From the NCBI GenBank assembly GCA_902795835.1, contig CADBNA010000294.1, forward strand, positions 1-6,012: 6,012 nt of DNA, given 5' to 3'. The translations under genes and the position numbers were made by a program. The stretch comes from an uncultured Lachnospiraceae bacterium (GTDB lineage: Bacteria; Bacillota_A; Clostridia; Lachnospirales; Lachnospiraceae). The notes below the pieces were generated by a model, which worked only from the letters and a program-made list of their open reading frames with translations, ran no database searches and was not told where the DNA came from. Below are positions 5,944-6,012 of the stretch, piece after piece. How positions within the stretch are numbered: the stretch's first letter is position 1; each line of letters begins with the position of its first letter.

Positions 5944-6012
5944 TCACCTCACAAAATGCGTCGGGATCCAGTCTTCTGATTCCGGAAGTCCGTATTTTTC
6001 CCTGCCGTCTGC
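5944..6012 (-). CDS. C-terminal fragment of an unidentified protein, 5' part outside the window
   Basis: Reading the minus strand from the right edge gives 22 residues ending in GLPESEDWIPTHFVR and a TGA at 5946-5944, only 7 nt before the DUF218 start. The composition looks like a natural protein end, and the stop is embedded in the ribosome binding site of the next gene, a common operon arrangement. The two other frames give an arginine-rich string running through the DUF218 start and a less natural 20-residue end. The family cannot be recognised from so short a piece. Confidence 0.45.
   Translation of the reverse strand, partial: ADGREKYGLPESEDWIPTHFVR

Overview
The window reads as ordinary chromosome from a Clostridia-type Firmicute, most likely a Lachnospiraceae or close relative. 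This is inferred from strong AGGAGG-type ribosome binding sites, tight co-directional gene packing, the gene order gmk-like / holB / ricT / trmN6, and the style of the individual proteins. All seven convincing genes, plus a probable fragment at the right edge, lie on the minus strand, so transcription runs from high to low coordinates. Base composition is moderately GC-rich by eye. No tRNA, rRNA, insertion sequence, phage gene or CRISPR array was seen.

Right part (about 3610-6012), in transcription order: a probable C-terminal fragment of an unidentified gene (5944-6012); a membrane-anchored DUF218/YdcF-SanA-type protein (5172-5936) whose ribosome binding site overlaps that fragment's stop codon; an 87-nt gap; an aldo/keto reductase fused to a C-terminal domain with two [4Fe-4S]-type cysteine motifs (3903-5084); and a small DUF1294 membrane protein (3610-3906) that starts with GTG inside the reductase stop codon (GTGA overlap).

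Middle (3417-3609): a 193-nt spacer without a credible gene. It carries an array of about 16-bp degenerate tandem repeats (3489-3558, decaying further to about 3600) and one short inverted repeat.

Left part (1-3416): a housekeeping cluster comprising a divergent guanylate-kinase-like protein (2835-3416), DNA polymerase III delta' subunit (1775-2782), the PSP1/RicT protein (686-1723) and the start of a TrmN6/YabB-type tRNA adenine methyltransferase (1-689, cut by the window edge). ricT and trmN6 overlap by ATGA. The order parallels the Bacillus subtilis tmk-yaaQ-yaaR-holB-yaaT(ricT)-yabA-yabB region, but a guanylate-kinase-like gene stands where tmk would be, and yaaQ, yaaR and yabA are absent.

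No previously undescribed multi-gene system is apparent. The points most worth a second look are the divergent nucleotide-binding motifs of the guanylate-kinase-like protein, the pentapeptide-repeat charged tail on RicT, and the 16-bp repeat array upstream of the guanylate-kinase-like gene.
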